The notes under the pieces: model-generated | Databases searched by the model: none | What the model was told of the DNA's origin: nothing | Seen by the model: the letters and a program-made list of their open reading frames with translations, nothing else | Assembly (NCBI GenBank): GCA_017433825.1 | Contig: JAFRGL010000008.1 | Coordinates: 78,641-142,640 of the forward strand | Source: Eubacterium sp. | Lineage (GTDB): Bacteria > Bacillota > Clostridia > Lachnospirales > Lachnospiraceae | Reading direction: 5' to 3' | DNA length: 64,000 nucleotides | Position numbers and translations under genes: made by a program | Part shown: positions 1-8,930 of the stretch, piece by piece | How positions within the stretch are numbered: position 1 is the first letter of the stretch | How the letters are laid out: every line of letters begins with the position of its first letter

Positions 1-1926
1 GAAGGCAGACTGCTTCCGCTTCCCGCAGGGAAAAACGAGCGGGGTGAATACGAGTACAACGAATCCGGAACACTCGAAATCAAAAAACAGCTGCTGCAAA
101 AGAAAGGTGTCGTTGCCGGTTTTACCGCAGACACCGCCCTTCCGGATCAGGAAACCCAAAAGCAGGGTGTGTATATCAGTTACAACTGGGCACACTACAC
201 CTATGCGCCGCTCAAGGCGAATCATGCCGTAACGATTATCGGCTGGGATGACAATTATCCCGCCTCCAATTTCATCGAAGAGCATCAGCCGCCGGCCGAC
301 GGCGCCTGGCTTGTCAAGAACAGCTGGGGCAGCGGCGAACGCGATTTCCCATACAAAGGCTACGGTACCTGGGGGATTCCGGTGCAGAAAACAGATGAAA
401 ACGGCGAACCCGTATTTGATGAAAACGGTGAACCAGTGATGGTCGGTTCCGGTTATTTCTGGCTTTCCTATTATGACCAGTCGCTGACCATGATTGAATC
501 TTTCGATTTCTCAAACGAAATAGTGCCTGAGATCATTGACCAGTATGATTTCCTTGCCGTCAATGACCTGATGGTTGAAAAATCATCTGAAGAAATTAAA
601 ATGGCAAACGTATTCCGCGCCGGCTACACCCAGTACTTAACAGACATTTCCTGTATAACCGAAGCGGAAAATGCCGAAGTTCATTATGATATTTACCTGC
701 TTCCCGAGGGTTTTGAGTCTCCGGAAGACGGCTTAAAGGTTGCCGGCGGAGATGAAACTTACAGATTCGGCGGCTTCCACCGGATTCGTCTGAAGGAACA
801 GGTTCTGGTCCAGAAGAACCAGCAATACGCAATCATTATCACCGTGAAACAGGGCGATCAGTATCTGATTAACGCGCCGAGTGGTGCCGCAATTGCTATG
901 TTCTTAAATCAAAAAGCGGTCATCAATGCAGGCGAAAGCTTTCTTTTTGACGGCACCCGCTGGGAAGACTATAAAGGGATTGCCGAAAGCAAGGCTGAAG
1001 CCGATAACGCAGCGAGCATACTCCCGGGGACGCTTTCCAGTTATGACAACTTCCCGATTAAAGGGTATTCCCACAGAGCTGTCGGCGATTTCCATCTTGT
1101 TCCCAAATTACAGAAGCAGAAGCTGTATTTTATCGATGAATACCTTGAAACGTCTGTGGCAGTCACTTTTGTCGGTTTCGAATCATATGAACTGGGTGAC
1201 CTGAAGATTGAATGGAAACTCGAAAACGGTTCCGAAAATATTGTTGACCTGATTCCGAATGAAGAATCCAATTATACGACAGCAACGATCCGGGCAAAAG
1301 CACTGGGAACGGCGGTCATCTCCATAAATGCGGGTGAGTACGGTACACACGTACTGAAAATCACAGTCGGAAGAAGCATCCCTACTTTGTTAAGCGTCAT
1401 GAACAAGTTTGAAACTTATACCGGACAGCCGATAGAACCTGCCGTGTTTGTTCTGTCCCAGGATGCCATCCAGCTTAAGAAAGACGTTAATTTCACTCTG
1501 GAATATGATGGTGACAATGTAAACTGCGGACTGGTATCAGTAAGAGTAGTCGGAACGGAACCCGTACCGGAGGAAGAACTGCCGCCCGTCCGCATGGTTG
1601 AGGGATATTTTGTAATCATTCCTCCGGCAGCAGAGATCGTTTCCGCCCAGGCGGAAGGAGGCAGCCTGACCGTTAAGGTGAAAGACCTTTATCCAATCGG
1701 CATTTCCGGATACAAGCTGGAATACCGCCTGGAAGGAACGGAAGAATGGACAGCTGCCGAAATCTCCGGCGGAAATACCGAATTCGTCATTACAGGCCTT
1801 GCCTCCGGAGAATATGAAATCAGGGCATGTGCTTTTGTCACCGTTCCGGATGTCAGCACGGCTATCCAGCGTCTCGGCGGATCTTATGACGGTGAATATT
1901 CCGATATCAGCACCGTTGCCAATTAA
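1..1926 (+). CDS. C1A (papain-like) cysteine protease with lectin-like and FN3-like domains, 5' end outside window
   Basis: The reading frame is open from base 1, so the 5' end lies outside the window. The visible 641 residues begin within the peptidase domain. The catalytic His is in the NHAVTIIGWDDNYP motif (His codon at 223) and the catalytic Asn in KNSWG (Asn codon at 319); the Cys part is missing. A lectin-like domain follows (roughly bases 580-1080), then an Ig-like region and a C-terminal FN3-like module ending near 1900. It is collinear with the complete paralog at 33651-36245; about 245 N-terminal residues, including any lipoprotein signal, should lie upstream. By analogy it is an exported, cell-surface protease. 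It runs opposite to the minus-strand genes that follow. Confidence 0.88.
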   Translation, partial: EGRLLPLPAGKNERGEYEYNESGTLEIKKQLLQKKGVVAGFTADTALPDQETQKQGVYISYNWAHYTYAPLKANHAVTIIGWDDNYPASNFIEEHQPPADGAWLVKNSWGSGERDFPYKGYGTWGIPVQKTDENGEPVFDENGEPVMVGSGYFWLSYYDQSLTMIESFDFSNEIVPEIIDQYDFLAVNDLMVEKSSEEIKMANVFRAGYTQYLTDISCITEAENAEVHYDIYLLPEGFESPEDGLKVAGGDETYRFGGFHRIRLKEQVLVQKNQQYAIIITVKQGDQYLINAPSGAAIAMFLNQKAVINAGESFLFDGTRWEDYKGIAESKAEADNAASILPGTLSSYDNFPIKGYSHRAVGDFHLVPKLQKQKLYFIDEYLETSVAVTFVGFESYELGDLKIEWKLENGSENIVDLIPNEESNYTTATIRAKALGTAVISINAGEYGTHVLKITVGRSIPTLLSVMNKFETYTGQPIEPAVFVLSQDAIQLKKDVNFTLEYDGDNVNCGLVSVRVVGTEPVPEEELPPVRMVEGYFVIIPPAAEIVSAQAEGGSLTVKVKDLYPIGISGYKLEYRLEGTEEWTAAEISGGNTEFVITGLASGEYEIRACAFVTVPDVSTAIQRLGGSYDGEYSDISTVAN

Positions 1927-1970
1927 AGCACCTTTTTCCCGGCAGGCTGTTCTGCCTGTGCGTTAACATT

Positions 1971-2023
1971 AAAAAACGGCCATGTACGTTATTTTAATAA
2001 AGTACATGGCCGTTTCCTTTTTT
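1971..2023. terminator. Bidirectional rho-independent terminator
   Basis: A 14-bp perfect stem (1974-1987 with 2002-2015) has a T-rich tract after it on the plus strand (2016-2023) and an A-run before it (1971-1976) that gives T6 on the minus strand. It sits between the convergent protease and URO-D genes and can serve both. Confidence 0.9.
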
Positions 2024-3086
2024 ACTTCAGTTCATCCAGCTTCCACTCTCTGGGTTTGTCGGTAAGCGAGAACCAGAGTTTTGCCTTGTAATAACCGGAT
2101 TTTACCACTTCAAAGAACTTGTCGATATTCTCGATGGGCGTATCCGCAGGAATATCACAGCCGGAAGAAATCTGGAAATTGTCGTACCGCATGCAGCGGA
2201 CCAGCAGATTCTGGGTGTTGACCGCCATTTTCTGTGAGGTATCCGCCTTAAATACGGATGCCGGACTGATATTGCCCAGAATCATGACGTCTTTGGGCAT
2301 GTTCTCCAGAATCTGGACCATATCCGCCATATCTCCGTAATGGAACATTCTGCAGCCCGTGTCGAGTGTCTCTTTAATCTTGCGTTCCATGGCCCCGGAA
2401 CAGTTATGGTACATGATGATAAATTCTTCATCCTGCACTTCCGCAACAATTTTCTTAACATATTCCGTGGAAAATTCCTGCATCAGGCCGGGTGAAAGCA
2501 GTCCCGCCAGGGGCTCCGCCATAATGAGGCCGTCCGCGCCGGCTTCTTTAAACGCCTTGACGTATTTAATAATGAACTCCGTCGCCTTTTCCAGAATGGT
2601 ATGCACCAGATCCGGGTCTTCCAGCGTCTGAAGAAGGATTTCGTTGACATCCATCAGACGTCCGGCCAGAGAGAACGGTCCGCAGCTGTTTGCAAATACC
2701 GGACGGTCTGTGATGAGCTGTTTTGCATACCGGATTCCGTCTACGCAAACACCTGTCCGGCCTGCTCCCACCTCGGGAACAACCAGCGCGTCGGCCTGTT
2801 CCTGGGTTTCAACCAGCTGACCGACAATTGTCGGTATTTCATTTGCCCTGTGAATGCATTTTGCGCCGAAGGCTTCTGCCTCCACGGAAAGGTCCATGTA
2901 AGCGGATGCCAGCGGCATGTCATACCGATCCGCTATCAGCCTCATGCCGAGTGCCTGACAGAAGGGGTCCTGCACCAGTTCCTCCACATTGATAAACATA
3001 AGCTGTACCGACGGATAAGAAAGAAGCGGCAGTGCGGTCTTTTCCTTGTCTGCAATCTTTTCCTGCAGCCATTTCTCCATGTTCAT
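2022..3086 (-). CDS. Uroporphyrinogen decarboxylase (URO-D) family protein, methylcobamide methyltransferase-like
   Basis: A 354-residue protein of the URO-D/MtaA/CmuA superfamily, the TIM-barrel fold used by heme decarboxylases and by corrinoid:thiol methyltransferases. The family glycine-rich barrel segments are present (GPFSLAGRLMD, EPLAGLLSPG), as are an HxC pair (YHNCSG) and a later Cys (SSGCDIP) in the arrangement that binds Zn in methyltransferase members. That favours a methyl-transfer role over heme synthesis, and no heme genes are nearby. An AAGGAG site lies 9 bases before the ATG. It is downstream of two GDSL hydrolases in the same direction with a 145-base gap, so co-transcription is possible. 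The substrate cannot be read from the sequence. Confidence 0.82.
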   Translation of the reverse strand: MNMEKWLQEKIADKEKTALPLLSYPSVQLMFINVEELVQDPFCQALGMRLIADRYDMPLASAYMDLSVEAEAFGAKCIHRANEIPTIVGQLVETQEQADALVVPEVGAGRTGVCVDGIRYAKQLITDRPVFANSCGPFSLAGRLMDVNEILLQTLEDPDLVHTILEKATEFIIKYVKAFKEAGADGLIMAEPLAGLLSPGLMQEFSTEYVKKIVAEVQDEEFIIMYHNCSGAMERKIKETLDTGCRMFHYGDMADMVQILENMPKDVMILGNISPASVFKADTSQKMAVNTQNLLVRCMRYDNFQISSGCDIPADTPIENIDKFFEVVKSGYYKAKLWFSLTDKPREWKLDELK

Positions 3087-3231
3087 AAATTAGTTCTCCT
3101 TTTCCTGTTTGTACTTTTTAAATATATCTGCATTTATTATCATACTATATTTTACGACATATAAATAGTATTCTTTTGTTCTGCAAGGCTTTTTTCCTGC
3201 CGCTTTTACATCATGGCAGCTTCTGCCGGCA

Positions 3232-4032
3232 TCATTCTCCCGAAAATATCTTATCCAGCATTTTCTTCATAAGAGAAGTCCAGACGTCATGGCCTTTTTT
3301 GTTCAGGTGTATTCTGTCCATCCGGAAATATGCCGGATTGAAATACCTTCCGTCTGCCGTGCGGAATTCTGCATCCCCGGTATCTGTCAGCATGCTGTCC
3401 GTAGCGTCAAGGAAATGCATTCTTTCCGTTTCCGCGCAGTATTTCTCCAGAAGTTTATTTGTTTCCACAGTGGCATCCCAGAATTGCATTCTTCCCGGGA
3501 GAGGAAGGCCTGAACAGACGATAAGCTGTGCGTAGGGCATGTCTTTCAGGAACATGCCGTACATTTTCTTCTTGTTTTCCAGAATCTCCGTCAAAGGAAT
3601 GCCGGAAGCGATGTCATTCGACCCGGTCTGGAAGATAACCGCCTTCGGACGGTAGGCATACAGAAGACGCGGCGCGTATTCCATCATTTCTTCATCGATG
3701 CAGCCGCCGATGCCGTGATTCTGGGCCCGGTAGGGCAGCATGTCTTTTTCCAGGGAATACCACATCATGATGTTCGAAGGGCCGTAGCAGATAACCGGGC
3801 CTTCCGTTACCGGATAGGTTTCCTCGATGCAGCGCACGGCTGCCTCATTTGCCGCCGGACTTCCCCACTGGTACCGGGGGCCGAAGGGATTGAGATCCTC
3901 CACGCCGAATTCGGCTGCTTCTTTTAATGTCAGCTCACGAAACCATTCCGGGTTATCGATGGCTTTCTTCATGAACTGTTCGAAATAGTCCGCCCTGTCA
4001 TCTATCTTATAGCTGCGCTGTTTCTCAAACAT
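3232..4032 (-). CDS. SGNH/GDSL-family hydrolase
   Basis: A 266-residue protein with the SGNH blocks: GPSN near residue 93 (block I position), NHGIGG (block II), GSND (block III, with the oxyanion Asn) and DRIHLN near the C-terminus (block V DxxH dyad). These enzymes are serine esterases or lipases, often carbohydrate acetylesterases. No signal peptide is visible, so it is probably cytoplasmic. The start lies 3 bases after the stop of the upstream hydrolase, which indicates translational coupling. Block I has GPSN rather than GDSL, as in several divergent GDSL-like families. Confidence 0.8.
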   Translation of the reverse strand: MFEKQRSYKIDDRADYFEQFMKKAIDNPEWFRELTLKEAAEFGVEDLNPFGPRYQWGSPAANEAAVRCIEETYPVTEGPVICYGPSNIMMWYSLEKDMLPYRAQNHGIGGCIDEEMMEYAPRLLYAYRPKAVIFQTGSNDIASGIPLTEILENKKKMYGMFLKDMPYAQLIVCSGLPLPGRMQFWDATVETNKLLEKYCAETERMHFLDATDSMLTDTGDAEFRTADGRYFNPAYFRMDRIHLNKKGHDVWTSLMKKMLDKIFSGE

Positions 4033-4035
4033 GGT

Positions 4036-4593
4036 TCAGGCCCTCTCCAAATCTGCTTTGATGGTGTCCCAGATATACCCGGCCGCGAAATCCGAACCGT
4101 GTACGGAAGCGTGCGCACCGTCAAAGGCGTACATTTCCACATCCGGATGGCTTTCCATATATGCCCGCCAGTTCTCTCCGACCGGCGCAAGCAGCGCGTT
4201 TATCTCTTCCGCCACCCTGTGATGGACTTCATTCATATATGCCTGATTCTCCGGCTCGTCCTTTTTTGCCCAGGTTTCATAGATAACCGGTGTGCTTCCG
4301 GCTTCTTTTATCCAGCCGTTTAAGATGCGCGCGGCATCCATAAATTTCTCCTCCGGGCCGAATGGATGCGAATGTTCCTGCATGACGACGTAATCATACC
4401 GTCCGTAAAGGATATTGAAGCGGACGTCTTCCTCTTCCACATGCTGCGCCAGGAACCAGCCGCCGTGGGCTATCATCGTCACGCGGCAGTCATAGCCATC
4501 CTTTTCCGCGCGGCTGCGCACCATCCGCGGCATATCATTGAAAAATGTGTGGCTGTTGCCGATAAAAAGTATGCTTAATGTCTTTTTCTCCAT
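4036..4593 (-). CDS. SGNH-like hydrolase (DUF4886-type)
   Basis: A 185-residue protein starting with ILFIGNSHTFFNDMP, a block I in which Ser lies in GNSH. It continues with HGGW (block II region), MQEHSHPF (block III region) and a C-terminal DGAHASVHGSDFAA segment supplying the Asp and His. This layout is typical of small DUF4886-like SGNH proteins, predicted serine hydrolases of unknown substrate. An AAGGAG site precedes the ATG. It is the first gene of a two- or three-gene minus-strand group with a second SGNH hydrolase and the URO-D-family protein. The family assignment is from motifs only. Confidence 0.72.
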   Translation of the reverse strand: MEKKTLSILFIGNSHTFFNDMPRMVRSRAEKDGYDCRVTMIAHGGWFLAQHVEEEDVRFNILYGRYDYVVMQEHSHPFGPEEKFMDAARILNGWIKEAGSTPVIYETWAKKDEPENQAYMNEVHHRVAEEINALLAPVGENWRAYMESHPDVEMYAFDGAHASVHGSDFAAGYIWDTIKADLERA

Positions 4594-4856
4594 TATTTTC
4601 TTCTCCTTTACCTCCAGTATCCCCGCATTGATTATACTGCACCGTTGTTACCATGTCAAAAAACACCTGTTTCACATGAATTAAAATATATTTATGACAC
4701 ATTTCACAATTTTATCATAACCCTATTGACACATTCCTTATGTTCCGGTTTTGCAACACTGACCAACGGAAATGTTCGGGGAAATTCCTGTCTTCCTGCT
4801 TTTTTCGGAATATAATCCGGCCAAATGAGCGTACTATACACATTTTCAATCCAAAA

Positions 4857-4905
4857 CAGAAAAATGCCGCCGGATTCTGTCTTTCGACAAAATCTCCGGC
4901 GGCAT
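4857..4905 (-). terminator. Terminator after tRNA-Arg
   Basis: A GC-rich stem (4864-4876 with 4891-4905, largely paired) is followed on the minus strand by a T-run (4863 down to 4857). It lies just 3' of tRNA-Arg. Confidence 0.85.
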
Positions 4906-4909
4906 CGCC

Positions 4910-4982
4910 GTTCCTGGCGGGATTCGAACCCACGACCTTCCGCTTAGGAGGCGGACGCTCTATCCTGCTGAGCTACAGAAAC
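4910..4982 (-). tRNA. tRNA-Arg (anticodon CCU)
   Basis: The 73-base cloverleaf folds fully: acceptor GTTTCTG with CAGGAAC (one G-U), D stem GCTC/GAGC, anticodon stem TCCGC/GCGGA around the loop CTCCTAA (anticodon CCT), and T arm GTGGG-TTCGAAT-CCCGC. The 3' CCA is not encoded. A consensus promoter lies upstream and a terminator downstream, so it is transcribed alone. Confidence 0.96.
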
Positions 4983-5037
4983 ATATCCGGCAGCTTTCTG
5001 TACCGAAAGCTTTGCCGGTATCATGTGAACGAACTGT

Positions 5038-5066
5038 ATTATACACAATCGCTCACATTTTTTCAA
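5038..5066 (-). promoter_or_regulatory. Sigma-A promoter of tRNA-Arg
   Basis: On the minus strand TTGAAA (5061-5066) and TATAAT (5038-5043) are separated by 17 bases. An imperfect hairpin (about 4987-5017) lies in the short leader before the tRNA. Confidence 0.8.
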
Positions 5067-5079
5067 TAATAAAAACGAA

Positions 5080-5958
5080 TTAATAATACAGGCTTCCCAT
5101 CAGCCATACGACGCCCTTGAAACGTCTGCCCCTCTTCGGCTCTCCGAAGAGGTCCGCGGCGTTGATGCATACATCCAGGGAAATGTCATTGCAGACGACA
5201 GCCATCTGGTACAGCATCTCGCCGGTATAGCTGTTCGTGGTGGTCCGCACCTGGCGGATTTCACCGACAATACTGTACTGGTCGCATTCGAAGCCGTAAG
5301 GCATAAAACAGGTATCCACGATGGAATACAAATCCTCCGACATAATCCTGCGGTTGATGCGGTTGAACGTGTCCATGTCGTCGATGGTCAGGCTTTCTAT
5401 AGCATCCTCGTCCCCGTTTCTCGCCCGGGTAATGAGGGCGTTCCTCTTCTGCATCTTTTTCGTGGCTTCCTGCATCTGCAGGACGTTTTTCTTCACCGGA
5501 AGCAGCACGGTCCCGGTTTCCGCCAGGCAGGATAATGCCAGCGCGGGATTCTTCACCCGCATGCTGTCCTTGTCCGGCCGGCTGTTCAGGAACTGGGCCG
5601 CCTGAATCAGCGTAAATATCAGCGTTATATCAACTCTTCTGTCTTCACAGGCCCCCACAAATGCTCGCTTGTCGGCCTGCCGGTCAATGATGACTTCGTC
5701 ATTTGAACTGATAAGCGAACCCCTGTAATGCGGGTAATAATATTCCATCCGGAATCTTCCGGAATCATCATATTCACCGCACAGCGTAATACCGCAGTCG
5801 TAGGCGTAATCCAGGGAAAGCTCTACGAACTGCCGTCCGTCCGGGGTACCCGCCACCGTTTTTACATTGTGATTGGCAGCGACATCCCTGATAATCCTGT
5901 CCAAATCTTCTGTTTTCCTGATTTCCGAAAATCCGACGGATCGCAAAAATCTGTGCAT
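5080..5958 (-). CDS. DUF3881-family protein
   Basis: A 292-residue cytoplasmic protein with no signal peptide or membrane segment, starting MHRFLRSVGFS. Its length and N-terminus match DUF3881, a family largely confined to Lachnospiraceae and without an assigned function. The middle is helical and charged (EATKKMQKRNALITRARNGDEDAIESL) and the C-terminal part is beta-rich (EIRQVRTTTNSYTGEMLYQMAVVC). A strong GGAGGAGGACA site precedes the ATG. It is downstream of serS with a gap of about 95 bases that holds a possible promoter. No function can be inferred from the neighbours. Confidence 0.78.
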   Translation of the reverse strand: MHRFLRSVGFSEIRKTEDLDRIIRDVAANHNVKTVAGTPDGRQFVELSLDYAYDCGITLCGEYDDSGRFRMEYYYPHYRGSLISSNDEVIIDRQADKRAFVGACEDRRVDITLIFTLIQAAQFLNSRPDKDSMRVKNPALALSCLAETGTVLLPVKKNVLQMQEATKKMQKRNALITRARNGDEDAIESLTIDDMDTFNRINRRIMSEDLYSIVDTCFMPYGFECDQYSIVGEIRQVRTTTNSYTGEMLYQMAVVCNDISLDVCINAADLFGEPKRGRRFKGVVWLMGSLYY

Positions 5959-6008
5959 TGTCCTCCTCCTTTCACAATGGTTTTACATCTGTTTTTTGAA
6001 ACTGAAAT

Positions 6009-6037
6009 TATATAAGCCAAAATACAAGTTATGTAAA
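6009..6037 (-). promoter_or_regulatory. Candidate promoter of the DUF3881 gene
   Basis: On the minus strand TTTACA (6032-6037) and TATATA (6009-6014) are 17 bases apart, within the serS-DUF3881 gap. Both boxes are imperfect. Confidence 0.4.
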
Positions 6038-6053
6038 CCTTGCTGTAATTTCT

Positions 6054-7340
6054 TTATTTTTTCGGGATAAGTACCTTGGTGCCTCCCATGTATGGCCAGA
6101 GCACTTCCGGAATGGTGACGCTGCCATCTGCCTGGAGATGGTTTTCCAGGAAGGCAATCAGCATTCTGGGCGGTGCAACCACGGTATTGTTCAGGGTGTG
6201 GGCAAGATACTTGCCGTTCTTGCCGTTAACGCGGATGCGGAGCCTTCTGGCCTGGGCATCGCCCAGGTTGGAGCAGCTGCCCACCTCGAAGTATTTCTTC
6301 TGGCGGGGAGACCAGGCTTCCACATCGCAGGATTTCACCTTCAGGTCGGCCAGGTCGCCGGAGCAGCATTCCAGGGTACGCACCGGGATTTCCATGGACC
6401 GGAACAGATCCACGGTGTTTTTCCAAAGCTGGTCATACCAGTATTTGCTGTCCTCGGGCTTGCAGACCACGATCATTTCCTGCTTCTCAAACTGGTGAAT
6501 GCGGTATACGCCTCTCTCCTCGATGCCGTGGGCGCCTTTTTCCTTACGGAAGCAGGGAGAATAGCTGGTCAGCGTCAGCGGAAGGCTTTCCTCGTCCAGC
6601 ATCTGGTCGATGAACTTGCCGATCATGGAATGCTCGCTGGTGCCGATAAGATACAGGTCTTCGCCCTCAATCTTGTACATCATGGCGTCCATCTCTGCAA
6701 AGCTCATAACGCCGGTCACCACGTTGCTGCGGATCATGAAGGGCGGTACGCAGTAGGTGAAGCCCCTGTTAATCATGAAGTCCCTGGCGTAGGAAATAAC
6801 GGCGGAATGCAGCCTGGCAATGTCGCCCATCAGATAGTAGAAGCCGTTGCCCGCAACGCGGTGGGCGGCATCCAGGTCAATGCCGCTGAAGCTTTCCATG
6901 ATTTCGGTATGGTAGGGGATTTCATAGTCCGGGACATAAGGCTCGCCGAACTTTTCGATTTCCACGTTTTCACTGTCATCCTTGCCGATGGGCACGGACG
7001 GGTCGATAATCTGCGGGATAATCATCATCTTGGTTCTTAAGGTATCTTCCACCTGTTTCTCTTTGACGGTCAGCTCATCGATTCTGTCGCCGTCGAAAGC
7101 AACCTTCTTCTTGATTTCCTCGGCCTCTTCCTTTTTGCCCTGGGCCATCAGCTTGCCGATTTCCTTGGAAATGCGGTTTCTTTCCGCGCGGAGCGCTTCC
7201 ACCTCACCCTTGATGGCGCGGTTTTCCTTATCCAGCTCGATTACTTCGTCCACCAGGGGAAGCTTGTCGTCCTGGAATTTGTTTTTAATATTCTGTCTTA
7301 CGATATCGGGATTTTCCCTTACAAACTTGATATCAAGCAT
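6054..7340 (-). CDS. serS: Serine--tRNA ligase
   Basis: A 428-residue class II aminoacyl-tRNA synthetase that charges tRNA-Ser. The N-terminal long antiparallel coiled coil (about residues 25-105, rich in E/K/R) binds the tRNA arm. The catalytic core contains motif 2 (PCFRKEKGAHGIEERGVYRIHQFEK) and motif 3 (NGKNGKYLAHTLNNTVVAPPRMLIAFLENHQ-like). The length is normal. A GGAGGACG site precedes the ATG. The 76-base gap to the DUF4446 gene is too short for a T-box, so no tRNA-dependent riboswitch controls it here. It probably reads through from the parAB-DUF4446 unit. Confidence 0.97.
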   Translation of the reverse strand: MLDIKFVRENPDIVRQNIKNKFQDDKLPLVDEVIELDKENRAIKGEVEALRAERNRISKEIGKLMAQGKKEEAEEIKKKVAFDGDRIDELTVKEKQVEDTLRTKMMIIPQIIDPSVPIGKDDSENVEIEKFGEPYVPDYEIPYHTEIMESFSGIDLDAAHRVAGNGFYYLMGDIARLHSAVISYARDFMINRGFTYCVPPFMIRSNVVTGVMSFAEMDAMMYKIEGEDLYLIGTSEHSMIGKFIDQMLDEESLPLTLTSYSPCFRKEKGAHGIEERGVYRIHQFEKQEMIVVCKPEDSKYWYDQLWKNTVDLFRSMEIPVRTLECCSGDLADLKVKSCDVEAWSPRQKKYFEVGSCSNLGDAQARRLRIRVNGKNGKYLAHTLNNTVVAPPRMLIAFLENHLQADGSVTIPEVLWPYMGGTKVLIPKK

Positions 7341-7416
7341 TTGTTTCGTCCTCCAAAGCCTCTTCGTTTCAAAAGGTTTTTACTATTATACAAAAGCATG
7401 CCGAAAAAGCAATATT

Positions 7417-7935
7417 TTATTCGAAATTTTCTTCTTCTATAACGTTGGCTGTCTTTTCCAGCGCTTCGATTTCCTCATTGCTGAGCATGGTGTAGGATTC
7501 GCCCTTGACGATCTCCTTTAAATAAAGGAAGCAGTTGTCATTGGAATGCACCGTGTTCAGGATAAAACCGTTATTATCATCATCCAAAAGAGCAATAGCA
7601 AAACTCATTTTGCCACCAACGTCATCAAATGCATCGTACCGGACGATACCGTAGTGGGTAAGCGTCCTGGACAGGTGGTCTTTTATGGTTTCAATGTCCT
7701 CTTCGTGGGCATCCGCCATGTTCATGGTGTGGTCCAGCTCTTCAAAATGCGACAGGAAAGCCTTCTCCATGCTTCTTCCGTCTGCGCCTTTCATGAAAAT
7801 CTGGTATTTTCTTGTCAGCCGGTTTACTTTCCGGTAAAGGAAGAGCGTGACAAATACCAGGACCAGTATCAGCAGTATCAGAAGCACCAGCACGAGGCCT
7901 ATATCAATGCCGCTGTTCTCCAGTATGGCGCTCAT
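7417..7935 (-). CDS. DUF4446-family membrane-anchored protein
   Basis: A 172-residue protein with one N-terminal membrane helix (about residues 12-35, GLVLVLLILLILVLVFVTLFLY) and a cytoplasmic domain containing HYGIVRYDAFDDVGGKMSFAIALLDDDNNGF, the conserved core of DUF4446. The family is typically found next to parB in Clostridia, as here. The ATG overlaps the parB stop by 4 bases, so translation is coupled. The function is unknown; the context suggests a membrane factor linked to chromosome segregation or sporulation-related positioning, which is inference. Confidence 0.85.
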   Translation of the reverse strand: MSAILENSGIDIGLVLVLLILLILVLVFVTLFLYRKVNRLTRKYQIFMKGADGRSMEKAFLSHFEELDHTMNMADAHEEDIETIKDHLSRTLTHYGIVRYDAFDDVGGKMSFAIALLDDDNNGFILNTVHSNDNCFLYLKEIVKGESYTMLSNEEIEALEKTANVIEEENFE

Positions 7936-8930
7936 GCTTCACCTTCCCCCTTAATGCTGTGCAGCAGTGCGGTCAGTCTTTCCAGCTCTTCCGGATTGTA
8001 ATAGCTGATCTCGATGCTGCCTTTGCCGGAAGCTTTGTAATGCAGCTGCACCCGGGTGCCCAGCCTGCGGCTCATATTTTCCTCAAAATCCCTGCATGCC
8101 TGCAGTACCTGCTCGCTGACAGGCGGTGTTTTGATAACTTTCGGCGTTTTTATCTGTTTAACCAGACGTTCGGTATCCCTTACGCTTAAGTTTCCGGCAA
8201 TAATCTTCTCCGCGGCTTCGTACTGTTCCTCCGGATTTTCCAGTCCCAGCAGGCACCTGGCGTGTCCGGTGGATATGACGTCGTCTATAAGCATCTGCTG
8301 TACGCGTTCGTCCAGTTTTAAAAGCCGCAGGGCATTCGCGATGGCGGAACGGCTCTTGGATACGCGCTCGGCCACCTCTTCCTGCTTCAGCTCATATTCC
8401 TCAATAAGCCGGCTGTAAGCCTTCGCTTCCTCTATCGGATTCAAATCCTGACGCTGGATATTCTCAATTAACGCAACCTCCAGGACTTCCCTGGTGTTGT
8501 AATCCTTGACCAGAACCGGGATTTTCTTCAATCCTGCCAGCTTTGCGGCACGCCAGCGGCGTTCACCGGCGATTATTTCATAATACTTACCGGATTTACG
8601 CACCAGAAGCGGCTGAATGACACCGAATTTTGCGATGGATTCCGCCAGCTCGGTAAGCGCGGCATCCTCAAACTCCTTTCTGGGCTGGTCGCTGTTAGGT
8701 ACAACAGAGGAAATACGCACCTCCAGAACCGCATTTGGTTCCGGTTCCGGCTTCGCTGCGGGCTTTTTTTCTTCCTTTTTAAGAGTATTTTCCGCTTTAA
8801 CCGTCTTTTCGGGCTCTTTCACATCTGTTTTCGCGACAGTTTTTTCTTCTTCGGGTTTCTTTTTTAGTTTCTGGGGAATTAATGACTCCAGCCCCTTGCC
8901 CATATTCAGGCCGCCTTTTCTTACTGCCAT
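7932..8930 (-). CDS. parB: ParB/Spo0J chromosome partitioning protein
   Basis: A 332-residue parS-binding CTP switch protein. The N-terminus MAVRKGGLNMGKGLESLIP carries the short ParA-interacting segment. A low-complexity Lys/Glu/Pro linker (about 20-65) follows, then the ParB CTPase domain with GERRWRAAK, the parS-binding helix-turn-helix (EVAERVSKSRSAIANALRLL) and a C-terminal dimerisation domain. The linker is longer than in B. subtilis Spo0J. It abuts parA with no intergenic base. Its targets, parS sites, are clustered just upstream of parA (9974-10409), and one more lies at 12003. Confidence 0.96.
   Translation of the reverse strand: MAVRKGGLNMGKGLESLIPQKLKKKPEEEKTVAKTDVKEPEKTVKAENTLKKEEKKPAAKPEPEPNAVLEVRISSVVPNSDQPRKEFEDAALTELAESIAKFGVIQPLLVRKSGKYYEIIAGERRWRAAKLAGLKKIPVLVKDYNTREVLEVALIENIQRQDLNPIEEAKAYSRLIEEYELKQEEVAERVSKSRSAIANALRLLKLDERVQQMLIDDVISTGHARCLLGLENPEEQYEAAEKIIAGNLSVRDTERLVKQIKTPKVIKTPPVSEQVLQACRDFEENMSRRLGTRVQLHYKASGKGSIEISYYNPEELERLTALLHSIKGEGEA

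Noticed and set aside
4740-5069. 109-codon open frame across tRNA-Arg
   Set aside because: It reads through the tRNA and its terminator on the opposite strand and has no coding character.
7341-7416. T-box leader for serS
   Set aside because: Only 76 bases separate the genes; no T-box motif or antiterminator can be fitted.
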